Numbered from the stretch's first letter, positions 7,054 through 15,525 are shown. The stretch: 20,729 nucleotides of DNA from Cytophagaceae bacterium UBA7467 (GCA_002479785.1 DLPD01000027.1:2384-23112); one strand, 5' to 3'. The notes: a model not told the origin generated them from the sequence alone. Translations and numbers: made by a program.

Positions 7054-8742
7054 TTAATACCCCGTGGCTTGTCCGTCTTTTCTCGATTCAGTTGCCCCAA
7101 AATAGACCTTGCGAACCGGATCATATTGGATACATTGGTACCCACCATAAATCCCGTTCATGTAGCCCACCTGATGCCCTTTTTGCAATAATTCGCGAAT
7201 GACCTCGTAAGGATAACCGTGTTCTAGCGTAATCATTCCACCGGTCGTTTCCATCGTTTCGCCCGTCGGTTCGGAAGAACCCTCATGATTAATACGTGGA
7301 TAATCGCCTGCTTCTTGAATGTTTAGGCCAAAGTCCACCACGTTCATCACGATTTGTACGTGACCCATCGGTTGGAACGCACCACCCATGACGCCAAAGC
7401 TCATTATTGGCTGGCCATCCTTGGTCATGAAGGCTGGGATGATGGTTTGAAATGGTCTTTTTCCTGGCGCATAGGTATTGTTCTCGCCTTCTTTCAAGTT
7501 GTATAATTCGCCGCGATCTTGGAACATAAAGCCTAAACCATCCGGCATCATGCCTGAACCAAACCCTCGGTAATTACTTTGAATTAAGGACACCATATTG
7601 CCGTCCTTATCAGCCACGGTCAAGTAGATGGTGTCACCCTCTTTCAAGGCCGGATTTCCCGCCTCGTAATGGCGACCCGCGCGATTCGGATTGATCAAGG
7701 CCCGGCGCTTCGCGCCGTACTCTTCTGAGATTAATTCCGCTACCGGAATTTTGGCAAACTCAGGATCCGCATAGTATTTTGCGCGGTCTTCAAACGCTAG
7801 TTTTTTGGCCTCGGTAAACAAGTGGATGTGTTCTGCAGAACCTAATTTTATTTTGGAAAAATCATAACCCTCTAAAATCGTTAACATCTGTAAAGCTGCG
7901 ATTCCCTGGCTATTCGGCGGCAATTCCCACACATCATAGCCACGGTAATTTACCGATACCGGCTCCACCCACGTAGACGTGTGCGACGCTAAATCCTCGT
8001 AGCTCAAAAACCCGCCATTCTTCTTCATAAACGCGTCCATCGTCCGCGCCATATCGCCCTTATAAAAGGCATCACGCCCCTCTTTTCCTAATTTTTCTAA
8101 GGTATTCGCTAAGTTCGGGTTCTTGAAAATATCGCCCTCCACCGGTGGCTTTCCATTCGGATAATAGTGGTTCGCCACATTCGGGAACTTCCCATAATTC
8201 GCCGGAACGCGCGCTAAGGCGGAAGCAAATTCACCGTGCACCGGAAACCCATTTCTTGCGTAAGAAACCGCCTTTTCTAATACCTTATTCATCGGCATCG
8301 ACCCGAATTTCTTGTGCAATTCAAACCAGCCATCCACACAACCCGGCACGCTGACTGGCAATGGACCTAGCGACGGAATATGCGTCAGACCGCGTTTTTT
8401 AAACTCTGCCAAAGTCAAGGATTTGGGTGATCTCCCCGACGCATTTAACCCATATAATTTCTTCGTTTTCGCATCCCAAACAATCGCAAACAAATCCCCT
8501 CCTATTCCATTCACGTGAGGCTCTACCACGCCTTCCATCGCATTCGCCGCAATCGCCGCGTCGATCGCATTTCCACCCGCTTTCAGCACATCCAGTGCGG
8601 CCTGGGTAGACAAAGGATGTGAGGTAGCAGCCATCCCGTTTTGGGCAATAGCCTGTGAACGAGTCGCCCAAACTTTACCATAGGGACGATCTTGCGCCTG
8701 AGCAAACAGGGGCAAACAAAGGAGTAGGAGTAATTTCTTCAT
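7054..8742 (-). CDS. ggt: Exported gamma-glutamyltransferase-family N-terminal nucleophile hydrolase
   Basis: 562 aa with a Sec leader (MKK, Leu-rich core, cleavage near AQA-Q at residue 16). GGT enzymes cut themselves into large and small subunits before a Thr that becomes the nucleophile, and then hydrolyse or transfer gamma-glutamyl groups from glutathione and related peptides in the periplasm. Landmarks: GGNAIDAAIA (56-65), GIGGDLF (79-85), ASGRSP (101-106) with the likely glutamate-binding Arg104, and GDTIYLTVADKDGN (369-382), whose Thr371 aligns with the nucleophile. Classical enzymes read TTHxS there; this one reads TIYLT. The oxyanion-hole block is MGGAFQPMGH (452-461), not the classical SPGGS. 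Both changes suit the YwrD-like or acylase-like branch of the family, so true glutathione activity is not assured. It is the first gene of the run with nagA and ybdL. Confidence 0.9.
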   Translation of the reverse strand: MKKLLLLLCLPLFAQAQDRPYGKVWATRSQAIAQNGMAATSHPLSTQAALDVLKAGGNAIDAAIAANAMEGVVEPHVNGIGGDLFAIVWDAKTKKLYGLNASGRSPKSLTLAEFKKRGLTHIPSLGPLPVSVPGCVDGWFELHKKFGSMPMNKVLEKAVSYARNGFPVHGEFASALARVPANYGKFPNVANHYYPNGKPPVEGDIFKNPNLANTLEKLGKEGRDAFYKGDMARTMDAFMKKNGGFLSYEDLASHTSTWVEPVSVNYRGYDVWELPPNSQGIAALQMLTILEGYDFSKIKLGSAEHIHLFTEAKKLAFEDRAKYYADPEFAKIPVAELISEEYGAKRRALINPNRAGRHYEAGNPALKEGDTIYLTVADKDGNMVSLIQSNYRGFGSGMMPDGLGFMFQDRGELYNLKEGENNTYAPGKRPFQTIIPAFMTKDGQPIMSFGVMGGAFQPMGHVQIVMNVVDFGLNIQEAGDYPRINHEGSSEPTGETMETTGGMITLEHGYPYEVIRELLQKGHQVGYMNGIYGGYQCIQYDPVRKVYFGATESRKDGQATGY

Positions 8743-8760
8743 GTTGTTGATTTTGAAGAG

Positions 8761-8792
8761 GTAAATTAGGGAATGGCGGATGGAAATGCAAA
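8761..8792 (-). promoter_or_regulatory. Candidate promoter of the ggt-nagA-ybdL operon
   Basis: On the minus strand, TTTG (8792-8789) is followed after 20 nt by TAATTTAC (8768-8761). This approximates the Bacteroidota vegetative promoter TTTG-N19-TAnnTTTG, with two mismatches at the end of the -7 box. Transcription from it would give a leader of about 15 nt before the ATG at 8742. Confidence 0.4.
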
Positions 8793-8817
8793 TGGGCTGT
8801 GGGGGTAAGGAGTCACT

Positions 8818-8849
8818 AGTCCGAAGGGAGGGAGTCCGGAGTCCGAAGG
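8818..8849. repeat. Cluster of AGTCCGRAG short direct repeats
   Basis: AGTCCGAAGG occurs at 8818-8827 and again at 8840-8849, with a third related copy, AGTCCGGAG, at 8833-8841 that runs into the last one. The unit is about 7 nt (AGTCCGR). The tract is non-coding, purine-rich, and lies between the ggt promoter and the terminator of the efflux operon. Its function is unknown; it could be a remnant of a dispersed repeat. Confidence 0.5.
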
Positions 8850-8863
8850 ATGCAACACCAATT

Positions 8864-8901
8864 AAAACAAAAAACCCCTAGACCTTCGCCCAGGGGTTTT
8901 T
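8864..8901 (-). terminator. Intrinsic terminator of the RND efflux operon
   Basis: AAAAACCCCT (8870-8879) pairs perfectly with AGGGGTTTTT (8892-8901) around a 12-nt loop. On the minus strand the stem is followed by a T-rich tail (TTTTTTGTTTT). It lies 27 nt past the stop of the RND pump gene, the last gene of that operon. On the plus strand the T-run is shorter but present. Confidence 0.75.
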
Positions 8902-8928
8902 GCATTCTTGAACCCAATAGGTATTACA

Positions 8929-11900
8929 CTACACTGACTTGGTGAACCATTTTTGCTTAATGCGCTCTGAGATGTAGTACATACACGGAACGATAACGAG
9001 CGTTAAAATGGTCGAGAACGTTAATCCGAAGATGATCGTCCAGGCTAAGATTCCCCAGAATACGGCGGAATCAGACCCGATGAAAATATGTGGATTTAAT
9101 TCGGTAAACATGCCTACGAAGTCGATGCTTAAGCCTAATGCCAAAGGAATTAAACCTAATACCGCCGCCGAAGCCGTTAACAATACTGGTGTTAAACGAA
9201 TGCCACCCCCTTCGATGATCGCCTCCTTCAAGTCATAGCCACGTTGGAAACGAAGCTCCTCGATGAATTCGATTAAAAGGATACCATTCTTTACTACGAT
9301 ACCTGCTAGGGCGATGATACCTACACCAGACATAATCACGGAGAAGGTCATTCCAAAGGCCATGAAGCCTAATAACACGCCTATTAATGATAGCAAGATC
9401 GTCGCGAAAATGATCAATGGTTTCACGGCAGAATTAAACTGCGTCGCTAGGATTAAGTAGATTAAGATTAATGCCGCTAAGAAAGCTATGCCTAAGAAGG
9501 CACCGGACTCTTTTTGGTCTTCTTGTTCACCACCCATGCGAATCGTGTAACCCTGTGGGACATCGATTCCTTCGAATAAGGTCGTTAGTTCACCTACAAT
9601 TTCATTTGCGTTATAGCCTTGAATCACATCTGAACCTAGGGTTACGACACGTTCTTGGTTTTTGCGGTTGATTTGGCTGAAGGAAGTGGCGTAGCGAATA
9701 TCGGCGATCGAGTTCAAAGGTACTTGACGCAAAGCACCACCCATATTCATGTCTCGGTAAGTCACATTCATTTGCAATAACTTCTCGATTTGGTTGCGAG
9801 AATCTCCTTTCAAACGCAATTGAATGGGATATTCATCCTTCGTATCACGGAATTTCGAAATCTCAGCCCCAAACAATCCGGTACGCACGGCCATCGCCAC
9901 CTGTGCAGATGAAATGCCTTCGCGGGACGCTTTCTCCCGGTCTACATCGATGATGATTTCCGGCTTGTTCGTGACTAAATCAGATTTAAGCTCTTGGATT
10001 CCTTGAATTCCAGCTTTCGTAATCTCCGCACGTACTTTCTTTTCTAAGTCTTGTAAAATGCTGAAGTCATCTCCTGCGATTTCGATCGAGATAGGCTTAC
10101 CCGTAGGCGGTCCATTGTTCTCGCGTTCGATGGCTAATTCGACTCCTGCTAGCGGATTTTTGGCAAAATCAGCCTGAATCTTACTTAATACTTCACTCGT
10201 TTTTATGCCTTCACGCAATTGCAATTTCTCGAATGCGATCGTCACCTTACTCTTGTGTGGCGTTGCCCCACGGTCTGGCTGCATCGGATCTCCAGCGTTT
10301 TTACCTACGTTAGAAATCACTGAATTGACAATTTTGTTGTAGCCCCCCTTGTTTAAGAAAGCAAAAACACGATTTTCGATTACCTTGGTCACGGAATCCG
10401 TTACAACGGCATCTGTACCGATGGGGTTTTTGGCATAAATGTAGATATAATCTGGATCACCTGATGGGAAGAAAACCACCTTAGGTTTCACCACACCCAG
10501 TAACATGATCGTTACAATTAACAATACAAAGGAAGAAATCGTCGCGTAAATAGGACGTTTGCCCATTAATACCCAAGAAATTAACTTACGGTAATTCGTC
10601 TTGAAGTTAGGCAAGGTAGTCTCTTGGAATGGCACGATCCATTTCGGTGTGATCACAAAGTGGTTAAACACATATAGAATGATGCACAGAACGAAGAAGT
10701 TACCAAAGCCAAAGTGACCCAAGCCAAAGCCCATCACATAACCGAAAATCGCCAAACTCAACAGGATGAATACGGTCCGACGGATATCCGAGAATTTCGG
10801 GTTTTTCACATCATTCACTTCCTCCTCATGACGCTTCATAAACGTGATCGCAAACACAGGATTCATCACATAAGCGACAAATAGCGAAGCAAAAAGCGTA
10901 ATGATTAACGTAATAGGCAAGTATTTCATAAACTCACCCACGATTCCTGGCCAGAATAACAAAGGCAAGAAAGGGGAAATGGTCGTTAATGTTCCTGATA
11001 ATACGGGAACAAATACTTCTGAAGCGGCTAATTTTACGGACTCCGTAATGGTCAATTTCTTGAAATTATTGAACAAACGGTGTGCATTCTCGATCACCAC
11101 AATCGCGTCATCCACGACTATACCCAAGCCTAATAGGAAACCAAAAAGAACGATGGTATTTAAGCTGAAGTCTAGTGATGGCATAAATAAGAAGGTCATC
11201 AAGGCCGATAATGGCACCGAAAGACCCACGAACACGGCATCTCTAACCCCCATGAAGAACATTAACACGATGACTACGAAAATGAAGCCTAGGATAACCG
11301 TATTAATCAAATCCGCTAAATCGCCACGCGTACGCTCGGATTGATCCGCCGTGGTTGTGACCGTTAAGCCGGCAGGGAAACGGGTTTCTTTGTATTCTTC
11401 AATGGTCTTTTCGATGCGATCAGCTGCTTCAATTAAGTTAGCTCCTCCACGCTTAATGACGTTTAGGGTAATCACTGACTTATTGTTTAAACGAGCAAAA
11501 TCTTGCTTTTCCTCATAGCTGTCTTTCACTTCTGCTACATCCTTTAAACGAACGCGTGCTCCGGTAGAAGACCCTATCATGAGGTTAGCGATTTGATCCA
11601 CGGCCTTGAATTCACCTGTCACACGAAGCGAACGGCGCACGCCATCCACGGCTAAATCTCCACCTGAAATGTTCACGTTTTCACCTTGAACTGCGGATTG
11701 TATGTCATAGAAAGTCAAACCATAACTTTGCATTTTGTACAAGTCTAGGTTGATTTGGATCTCTCTCTTTAGTGCACCGATGATGTCAACGCGGTTAATT
11801 TCCGGCATTCCCTCGATCTCGTCTTGTAAATCCTCCGCATACTTTTTCAACTTATCCAAGGGATAATCCCCCGCGATGTTGATGTTCATGATCGGGAATT

Positions 11901-12357
11901 CAGAGAAGTTTACCTCAGCCACAGACGGCTCACGCGTTAAATCCTTAGGTAGATCGGCGATGGCTTTATCCACCGCATCTTGTGTACGTTGCTTCGCGAT
12001 GGGGACAGTGACATCCGTGTTGAATTCGACGATGATAACGGAAACATCCTGTAAGGCGTTCGACTTCACGCGCTTTACGCCTGTGATCGATTTGATTTGT
12101 TTTTCGATCGGTTTGTTGATCGTGTTTTCGATATCCGAAGGAGTAGTCCCTGCATAGACCGTTTGGATGACCATTTGCGGCACCACGATATCTGGGAATT
12201 GCTCCTTAGGTAAGCTCGAATAGATTCCCATCCCCGCCACAAAAATGATGAAGGTGAAGATGTAAACTGTCGTGCGGTTTTGGGCTAACCAGCCCACCAT
12301 GTTATAGATCAAGCCTTTGCCTTCTGGCAATTGCTCATTTTTGCTATTTTTTTCCAT
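8929..12357 (-). CDS. RND efflux transporter permease, AcrB-like
   Basis: Inner-membrane proton-driven pump of a tripartite RND system, 1142 aa. TM1 is at about 30-48, followed by a large periplasmic porter domain. TM4 holds the proton-relay signature GLGIVVDDAIVVIEN (410-424) with Asp416-Asp417. A second periplasmic half and a C-terminal membrane domain with IILILAT-like helices follow, and the protein ends in WFTKSV. It is about 90 residues longer than AcrB (1049). The excess lies after TM6: two further hydrophobic segments at about 526-548 and 552-570, between the two halves, where AcrB has a cytoplasmic amphipathic link. The DD pair and the lack of the extra charged residues of heavy-metal CzcA/CusA pumps point to the HAE family (drugs, dyes, bile-like compounds), but the substrate is not readable. 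It starts 7 nt after the adaptor stop and is the last gene before the terminator. Confidence 0.95.
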   Translation of the reverse strand: MEKNSKNEQLPEGKGLIYNMVGWLAQNRTTVYIFTFIIFVAGMGIYSSLPKEQFPDIVVPQMVIQTVYAGTTPSDIENTINKPIEKQIKSITGVKRVKSNALQDVSVIIVEFNTDVTVPIAKQRTQDAVDKAIADLPKDLTREPSVAEVNFSEFPIMNINIAGDYPLDKLKKYAEDLQDEIEGMPEINRVDIIGALKREIQINLDLYKMQSYGLTFYDIQSAVQGENVNISGGDLAVDGVRRSLRVTGEFKAVDQIANLMIGSSTGARVRLKDVAEVKDSYEEKQDFARLNNKSVITLNVIKRGGANLIEAADRIEKTIEEYKETRFPAGLTVTTTADQSERTRGDLADLINTVILGFIFVVIVLMFFMGVRDAVFVGLSVPLSALMTFLFMPSLDFSLNTIVLFGFLLGLGIVVDDAIVVIENAHRLFNNFKKLTITESVKLAASEVFVPVLSGTLTTISPFLPLLFWPGIVGEFMKYLPITLIITLFASLFVAYVMNPVFAITFMKRHEEEVNDVKNPKFSDIRRTVFILLSLAIFGYVMGFGLGHFGFGNFFVLCIILYVFNHFVITPKWIVPFQETTLPNFKTNYRKLISWVLMGKRPIYATISSFVLLIVTIMLLGVVKPKVVFFPSGDPDYIYIYAKNPIGTDAVVTDSVTKVIENRVFAFLNKGGYNKIVNSVISNVGKNAGDPMQPDRGATPHKSKVTIAFEKLQLREGIKTSEVLSKIQADFAKNPLAGVELAIERENNGPPTGKPISIEIAGDDFSILQDLEKKVRAEITKAGIQGIQELKSDLVTNKPEIIIDVDREKASREGISSAQVAMAVRTGLFGAEISKFRDTKDEYPIQLRLKGDSRNQIEKLLQMNVTYRDMNMGGALRQVPLNSIADIRYATSFSQINRKNQERVVTLGSDVIQGYNANEIVGELTTLFEGIDVPQGYTIRMGGEQEDQKESGAFLGIAFLAALILIYLILATQFNSAVKPLIIFATILLSLIGVLLGFMAFGMTFSVIMSGVGIIALAGIVVKNGILLIEFIEELRFQRGYDLKEAIIEGGGIRLTPVLLTASAAVLGLIPLALGLSIDFVGMFTELNPHIFIGSDSAVFWGILAWTIIFGLTFSTILTLVIVPCMYYISERIKQKWFTKSV

Positions 12358-12364
12358 TTGCTAC

Positions 12365-13474
12365 TTAGAATGAGATGGCTGTGCCATCTACTAAATCTTG
12401 AAATCCTTGTGTAATAATGGCGTCTCCTGCCTTTAGGCCTTCGGTGATTTCCGCTTGGCCATTATAGGTTAGACCGATGGTTACTTGACGAGCGCGGGCT
12501 ACTTTCTTACCATTTTCTTCCACCGCCACATAGACTAAATTGCCTTTTTCGGTCTTTTGGATGATGTTTTCGCTGATCACGATCGCATTTTTCTTCGACG
12601 TATCGTTAATGTTAATCACCGCTAATAAGTTCGGCTTTAACTCCCCGCCTGCATTTGGGATGCGTGCTTCGATGTCGAACGTACGTGTTAAGGGGTTTAC
12701 CATTTTAGAAACCAACGAGATGCGCGCTTTCAACTCCTTGTTTAAATCGGGGAATTTGATGCTGATTTCGTCGCCTTGTTTCACGGTTCCTACATAAGTA
12801 TCCGCAATTTTAGCAGCGATTTTTAGGTTGCCTAAGTTCACGATTTGTACGATAGGTACACCAGGCGCTCCCATTTCACCCGCTTTTTGGCGAACTAATT
12901 CAATCGTTCCTGAGATCGGAGCCGTTACACGAGATAAGCCTAATTGCGCTTTCAAGGTCACGATTCTTTTTTCCAAAGACTCCATGTTTGACTTCGCGCT
13001 TAAGTATTGCACTTCAGTACCGATTTGTTGATCCCAAAGCGCTTTTTGTTTCGTGTAAATGGTCTTCGCTAATGACAATTGTTGACGTACTTCTTCTAAG
13101 GACTCTTTTAAAATGTTGTTGTCCAAAGTCGCAATCAATTGACCTTTAGATACTGACTGTCCTGCCACCACGGGTAAGGATAAAATCACACCCCCTGTTT
13201 GTGGGCTCACTAATACAGTGTTTTCTGCTACTACATTTCCTTGTGCTTCTACAAAGTGTTGGAAAGTTTGCGGAGTAACAGGGCTAACTGCTACAGCGAT
13301 CACTTTCGCCGCTGCTTGCTCTGCAGGCTTACCTACTTCTTTCTCTAATTGTGCGATTTTTGCCTGGATTTCTTTTTCCTGTGACTTCAAATCCGCTAAT
13401 TCTTGCTTTTTGTCTTTTGATCCGCATGCCGCGAAGAAAAGAATTCCACTTAGGAGGAGGGCTATTTTTTTCAT
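12365..13474 (-). CDS. RND efflux periplasmic adaptor (HlyD/AcrA-like lipoprotein)
   Basis: Membrane fusion protein of 369 aa that bridges the RND pump and the TolC channel. The leader ends in lipobox FAAC with Cys17, so it is lipid-anchored. A charged coiled-coil-like stretch (about 18-48, rich in Lys, Glu and Gln) follows. The first lipoyl half-motif contains VVAENTVLVSPQTGG and GQSVSKGQLIATLD, then comes the alpha-helical hairpin (about 115-175), the second lipoyl half (LSRVTAPISGTIE, then AGEMGAPGVPIVQI), beta-barrel and membrane-proximal domains, ending with EITEGLKAGDAIITQGFQDL. It sits 7 nt after tolC and 7 nt before the pump gene. Charged residues right after Cys17 raise the question of which membrane it is anchored in, but an adaptor needs the inner membrane or periplasmic face. 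Confidence 0.93.
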   Translation of the reverse strand: MKKIALLLSGILFFAACGSKDKKQELADLKSQEKEIQAKIAQLEKEVGKPAEQAAAKVIAVAVSPVTPQTFQHFVEAQGNVVAENTVLVSPQTGGVILSLPVVAGQSVSKGQLIATLDNNILKESLEEVRQQLSLAKTIYTKQKALWDQQIGTEVQYLSAKSNMESLEKRIVTLKAQLGLSRVTAPISGTIELVRQKAGEMGAPGVPIVQIVNLGNLKIAAKIADTYVGTVKQGDEISIKFPDLNKELKARISLVSKMVNPLTRTFDIEARIPNAGGELKPNLLAVININDTSKKNAIVISENIIQKTEKGNLVYVAVEENGKKVARARQVTIGLTYNGQAEITEGLKAGDAIITQGFQDLVDGTAISF

Positions 13475-13481
13475 GTTTCTG

Positions 13482-14822
13482 TTAGTCTATGTATAGTGTA
13501 CCGTTTGCTTTTTCTAATTCAACTTTGGCAATTAACGCATTGTATAAAGCCGTAAAGTAGTTTGCTTGAGATTCTTTGATCGATGTTTCCGCATTTAGAA
13601 CCTCTAAGTTTGAACCTACCCCTTGTTGGTATTTCACACGAGTCACGCGAGAAATCTCGTTCGCCAGGTCTAGGTTTGCTTTTTGTTCTTTCATGGATTC
13701 CAAAGCGTTCTTCATGGTGATGCTAGCCTGTGAACGTTGTAAGTCGATAGATGACTTTAACAAGCTGTAAGACTGGCGCACCTTTTGCAGGTTGTTTGCG
13801 GATTGGATTGCTTTGTATTTCTTCGAAAACCCATCAAAAATGGGAATTTGCAAGGCCACCGTGATGGCCGCATTATCGAACCATTGTTTGCTCATCAAAT
13901 CGCTGAAAGCATTGGCCCCAGCATTGTAACCGTAGTTTGCGTTTAACACTAAACGAGGCATATAACCCGCTTTGATGCTTTTTAAATCTAGTTCAGCCAA
14001 GTTTTCTTGTGTTTGCAAGATGGAATATTCGATGCGATTCGCATAATTGAAATCCCCAGCCGCATTCGTATTAAACGTCGCTAATTCTACTTTTTCTAAG
14101 CTTTCGCTCAAGCGAATCGGCTCTTCCATTGGATAGCCCATTTGGAACTTTAATAAAGAATAGCTCAATGCTTGAAGGCGTTCAATATTCTCTAATTCCG
14201 TGCGTAAATTATTCGCTTGTACATCTAATCGTTGCACATCGATTTTCTCCACGAAACCTTGCTTATTTAACTCGCGAGTCTCCTTTAACAAGGTATCTAA
14301 ACGAGCCAAATTTAAGGCTAATAGGCCCTGGCGTTTTTCGTTTACTAGAATTCCGTAATAGGCCTTTGTTACATTCTCCGCCACTTGTTGCTTCGATTGT
14401 GTCACGGACTTCACGGCTAAATCCTTGTAAACTGTGGAGGCTTTTAACCCGAGTAAATAGGTTCCGTCAAAAACCAATTGGCTTAATCCCACATTGGCAA
14501 AGCCTGAATTATCCACCCCGAATTTCGCAGCGATTAACTCTCCTTCCGCAGCGGCAGGGTTGAAAATTTTAGCCGGGATAAATACGCGTTGCAAGATTAG
14601 GTTGTTAGTGAGTGCAACAGACCCATTCACTTGGGGCAATCCCATGGCTTTGATCTCATTGATCTTTGCACTTGCGTTCTGCAAGTCAATTTGGCTATTC
14701 TTCACCTGAACCTGATGCGCGATGGCATAGTCTACGGCTTGCTTTAAGCTGTAAGTCTGTGCATTAGCTACCAGGCTAGTGATTAAAAATAGACCGACGT
14801 AGATTTTTCTTAGGCGGATCAT
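13482..14822 (-). CDS. TolC-family outer membrane efflux protein
   Basis: 446-aa outer-membrane channel of the tripartite pump. A Sec leader (MIRLRK, hydrophobic core, cleavage after NA at about residue 21) is followed by YSLKQAVDYAIAHQVQVKN, the usual start of the first OEP repeat. The two halves contain long Lys/Gln/Glu-rich amphipathic helices, and the second half has YNAGANAFSDL, LQIPIFDGF (the typical P-hinge strand) and KVRQSYSLLKSSIDLQR. The C-terminus QGVGSNLEVLNAETSIKESQANYFTALYNAL is diagnostic, ending with a short TLYID. It overlaps the regulator stop (ATGA) and is followed by the adaptor after 7 nt. Confidence 0.93.
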   Translation of the reverse strand: MIRLRKIYVGLFLITSLVANAQTYSLKQAVDYAIAHQVQVKNSQIDLQNASAKINEIKAMGLPQVNGSVALTNNLILQRVFIPAKIFNPAAAEGELIAAKFGVDNSGFANVGLSQLVFDGTYLLGLKASTVYKDLAVKSVTQSKQQVAENVTKAYYGILVNEKRQGLLALNLARLDTLLKETRELNKQGFVEKIDVQRLDVQANNLRTELENIERLQALSYSLLKFQMGYPMEEPIRLSESLEKVELATFNTNAAGDFNYANRIEYSILQTQENLAELDLKSIKAGYMPRLVLNANYGYNAGANAFSDLMSKQWFDNAAITVALQIPIFDGFSKKYKAIQSANNLQKVRQSYSLLKSSIDLQRSQASITMKNALESMKEQKANLDLANEISRVTRVKYQQGVGSNLEVLNAETSIKESQANYFTALYNALIAKVELEKANGTLYID

Positions 14823-15424
14823 GATTTTAAATTGTTTTGGTAAGATGTATAAAGCGTTAAACCTTTTTCGGTCAAAATTCCCCGCATGAAGATATCCATC
14901 AGCGTTAGCTGGGTCTCATAAAGGGATAATTTATTGTTTGGATAAAAGTCAGGGTTGAAGGCTAAATCCACTTCGGCCATACGCAAGCGGGCTAGTAGTT
15001 CGAAATCAATATCATTTCTAAAATACCCGAATTGCGCTCCTTTCTTGAAGTCAGCAATTAAGTTTTTATGAATGCATTTTTCCCCGTGTTGTTTGAAGAG
15101 GCCGTGCGCGCTAGGGAAATATTTCTGAATTTCGAAAAGAAGCCGGGGATTCATTTGAGTTAACATATCCTTCATCATCTCAAATGACTTGAAAATCTTT
15201 TCAACCACGTTCGGGTAAAGTCGATCTAACTCATCCCACTTAGCAGAATCAAGTTCAATGAAGGCTTTCACCACTTCATAGACCATGGAATCTTTATCCG
15301 GAAAATGTTGATAAATCGTTTTTTTAGAAATCCCTAATTCGCTCGCAATCGCATCCATCGTCACGGTCTTGACACCGTAGCGGAAGAATAATTCAGTTCC
15401 TTTTTCTAGAATGCGCGATTTCAT
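14819..15424 (-). CDS. TetR/AcrR-family repressor of the efflux operon
   Basis: 201 aa. The N-terminal TetR DNA-binding domain includes ILEKGTELFFRYGVKTVTMD and a helix-turn-helix (TMDAIASELG, then ISKKTIYQHFPDKDSMV, about 22-49). The C-terminal ligand-binding part (about 55-201) is helical and variable, so the inducer cannot be inferred. It is the first gene of the operon and shares an ATGA stop/start with tolC, so the repressor is made with the pump. The inverted repeat in the promoter at 15464-15487 is a plausible site for it, giving negative autoregulation relieved by a pump substrate (inference from TetR family practice). Confidence 0.92.
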   Translation of the reverse strand: MKSRILEKGTELFFRYGVKTVTMDAIASELGISKKTIYQHFPDKDSMVYEVVKAFIELDSAKWDELDRLYPNVVEKIFKSFEMMKDMLTQMNPRLLFEIQKYFPSAHGLFKQHGEKCIHKNLIADFKKGAQFGYFRNDIDFELLARLRMAEVDLAFNPDFYPNNKLSLYETQLTLMDIFMRGILTEKGLTLYTSYQNNLKS

Positions 15425-15452
15425 TTGCTAAACCCGTTGATTTATCGGATAG

Positions 15453-15483
15453 CAAAACTATGGAAACTTTCGTAGACTACAAA
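15453..15483 (-). promoter_or_regulatory. Bacteroidota-type promoter of tetR-tolC-adaptor-RND
   Basis: On the minus strand TTTG (15483-15480), exactly 19 nt, then TAGTTTTG (15460-15453) match the consensus TTTG-N19-TAnnTTTG without a mismatch. The start point should fall near 15447, giving a leader of about 23 nt before the ATG at 15424. This is the clearest promoter in the window. Confidence 0.75.
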
Positions 15484-15487
15484 GTTT
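15464..15487. promoter_or_regulatory. Candidate TetR operator over the -33 box
   Basis: AAACTTT and AAAGTTT form a perfect 7-bp inverted repeat separated by 10 nt; the inner GTAG/CTAC bases also pair if one base is looped out. The dyad covers the -33 box and most of the spacer of the promoter at 15453-15483, where a bound repressor would block RNA polymerase. Confidence 0.55.
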
Positions 15488-15525
15488 TCTTGTATTATTT
15501 TTAGATGAACGGTCGAGCCTAAGGT

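Larger units (their letters stand above)
8743..8863. other. Intergenic stretch between ggt and the efflux-operon terminator, no gene
   Basis: No coding frame is convincing here. It holds the candidate ggt promoter (8761-8792) and a G-rich cluster of short repeats (8818-8849). With the terminator at 8864-8901 it makes up the largest gap in the window, 186 bp in total. Confidence 0.7.

Noticed and set aside
10901..11344. Open frame of 147 codons on the plus strand inside the RND pump gene
   Set aside because: It lies fully antisense to a conserved membrane domain, its product is rich in Lys, Asn and Thr without a recognisable domain, and it is a codon-structure shadow.
14129..14563. Open frame of 144 codons on the plus strand inside tolC
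   Set aside because: Antisense to a clear TolC-family gene, with no recognisable domain and no upstream promoter or ribosome-binding signal.
15488..15525. Possible terminator after the cupin gene
   Set aside because: Only short imperfect pairing around CCTAAGG with no stable stem; the following T-rich stretch is not preceded by a hairpin.
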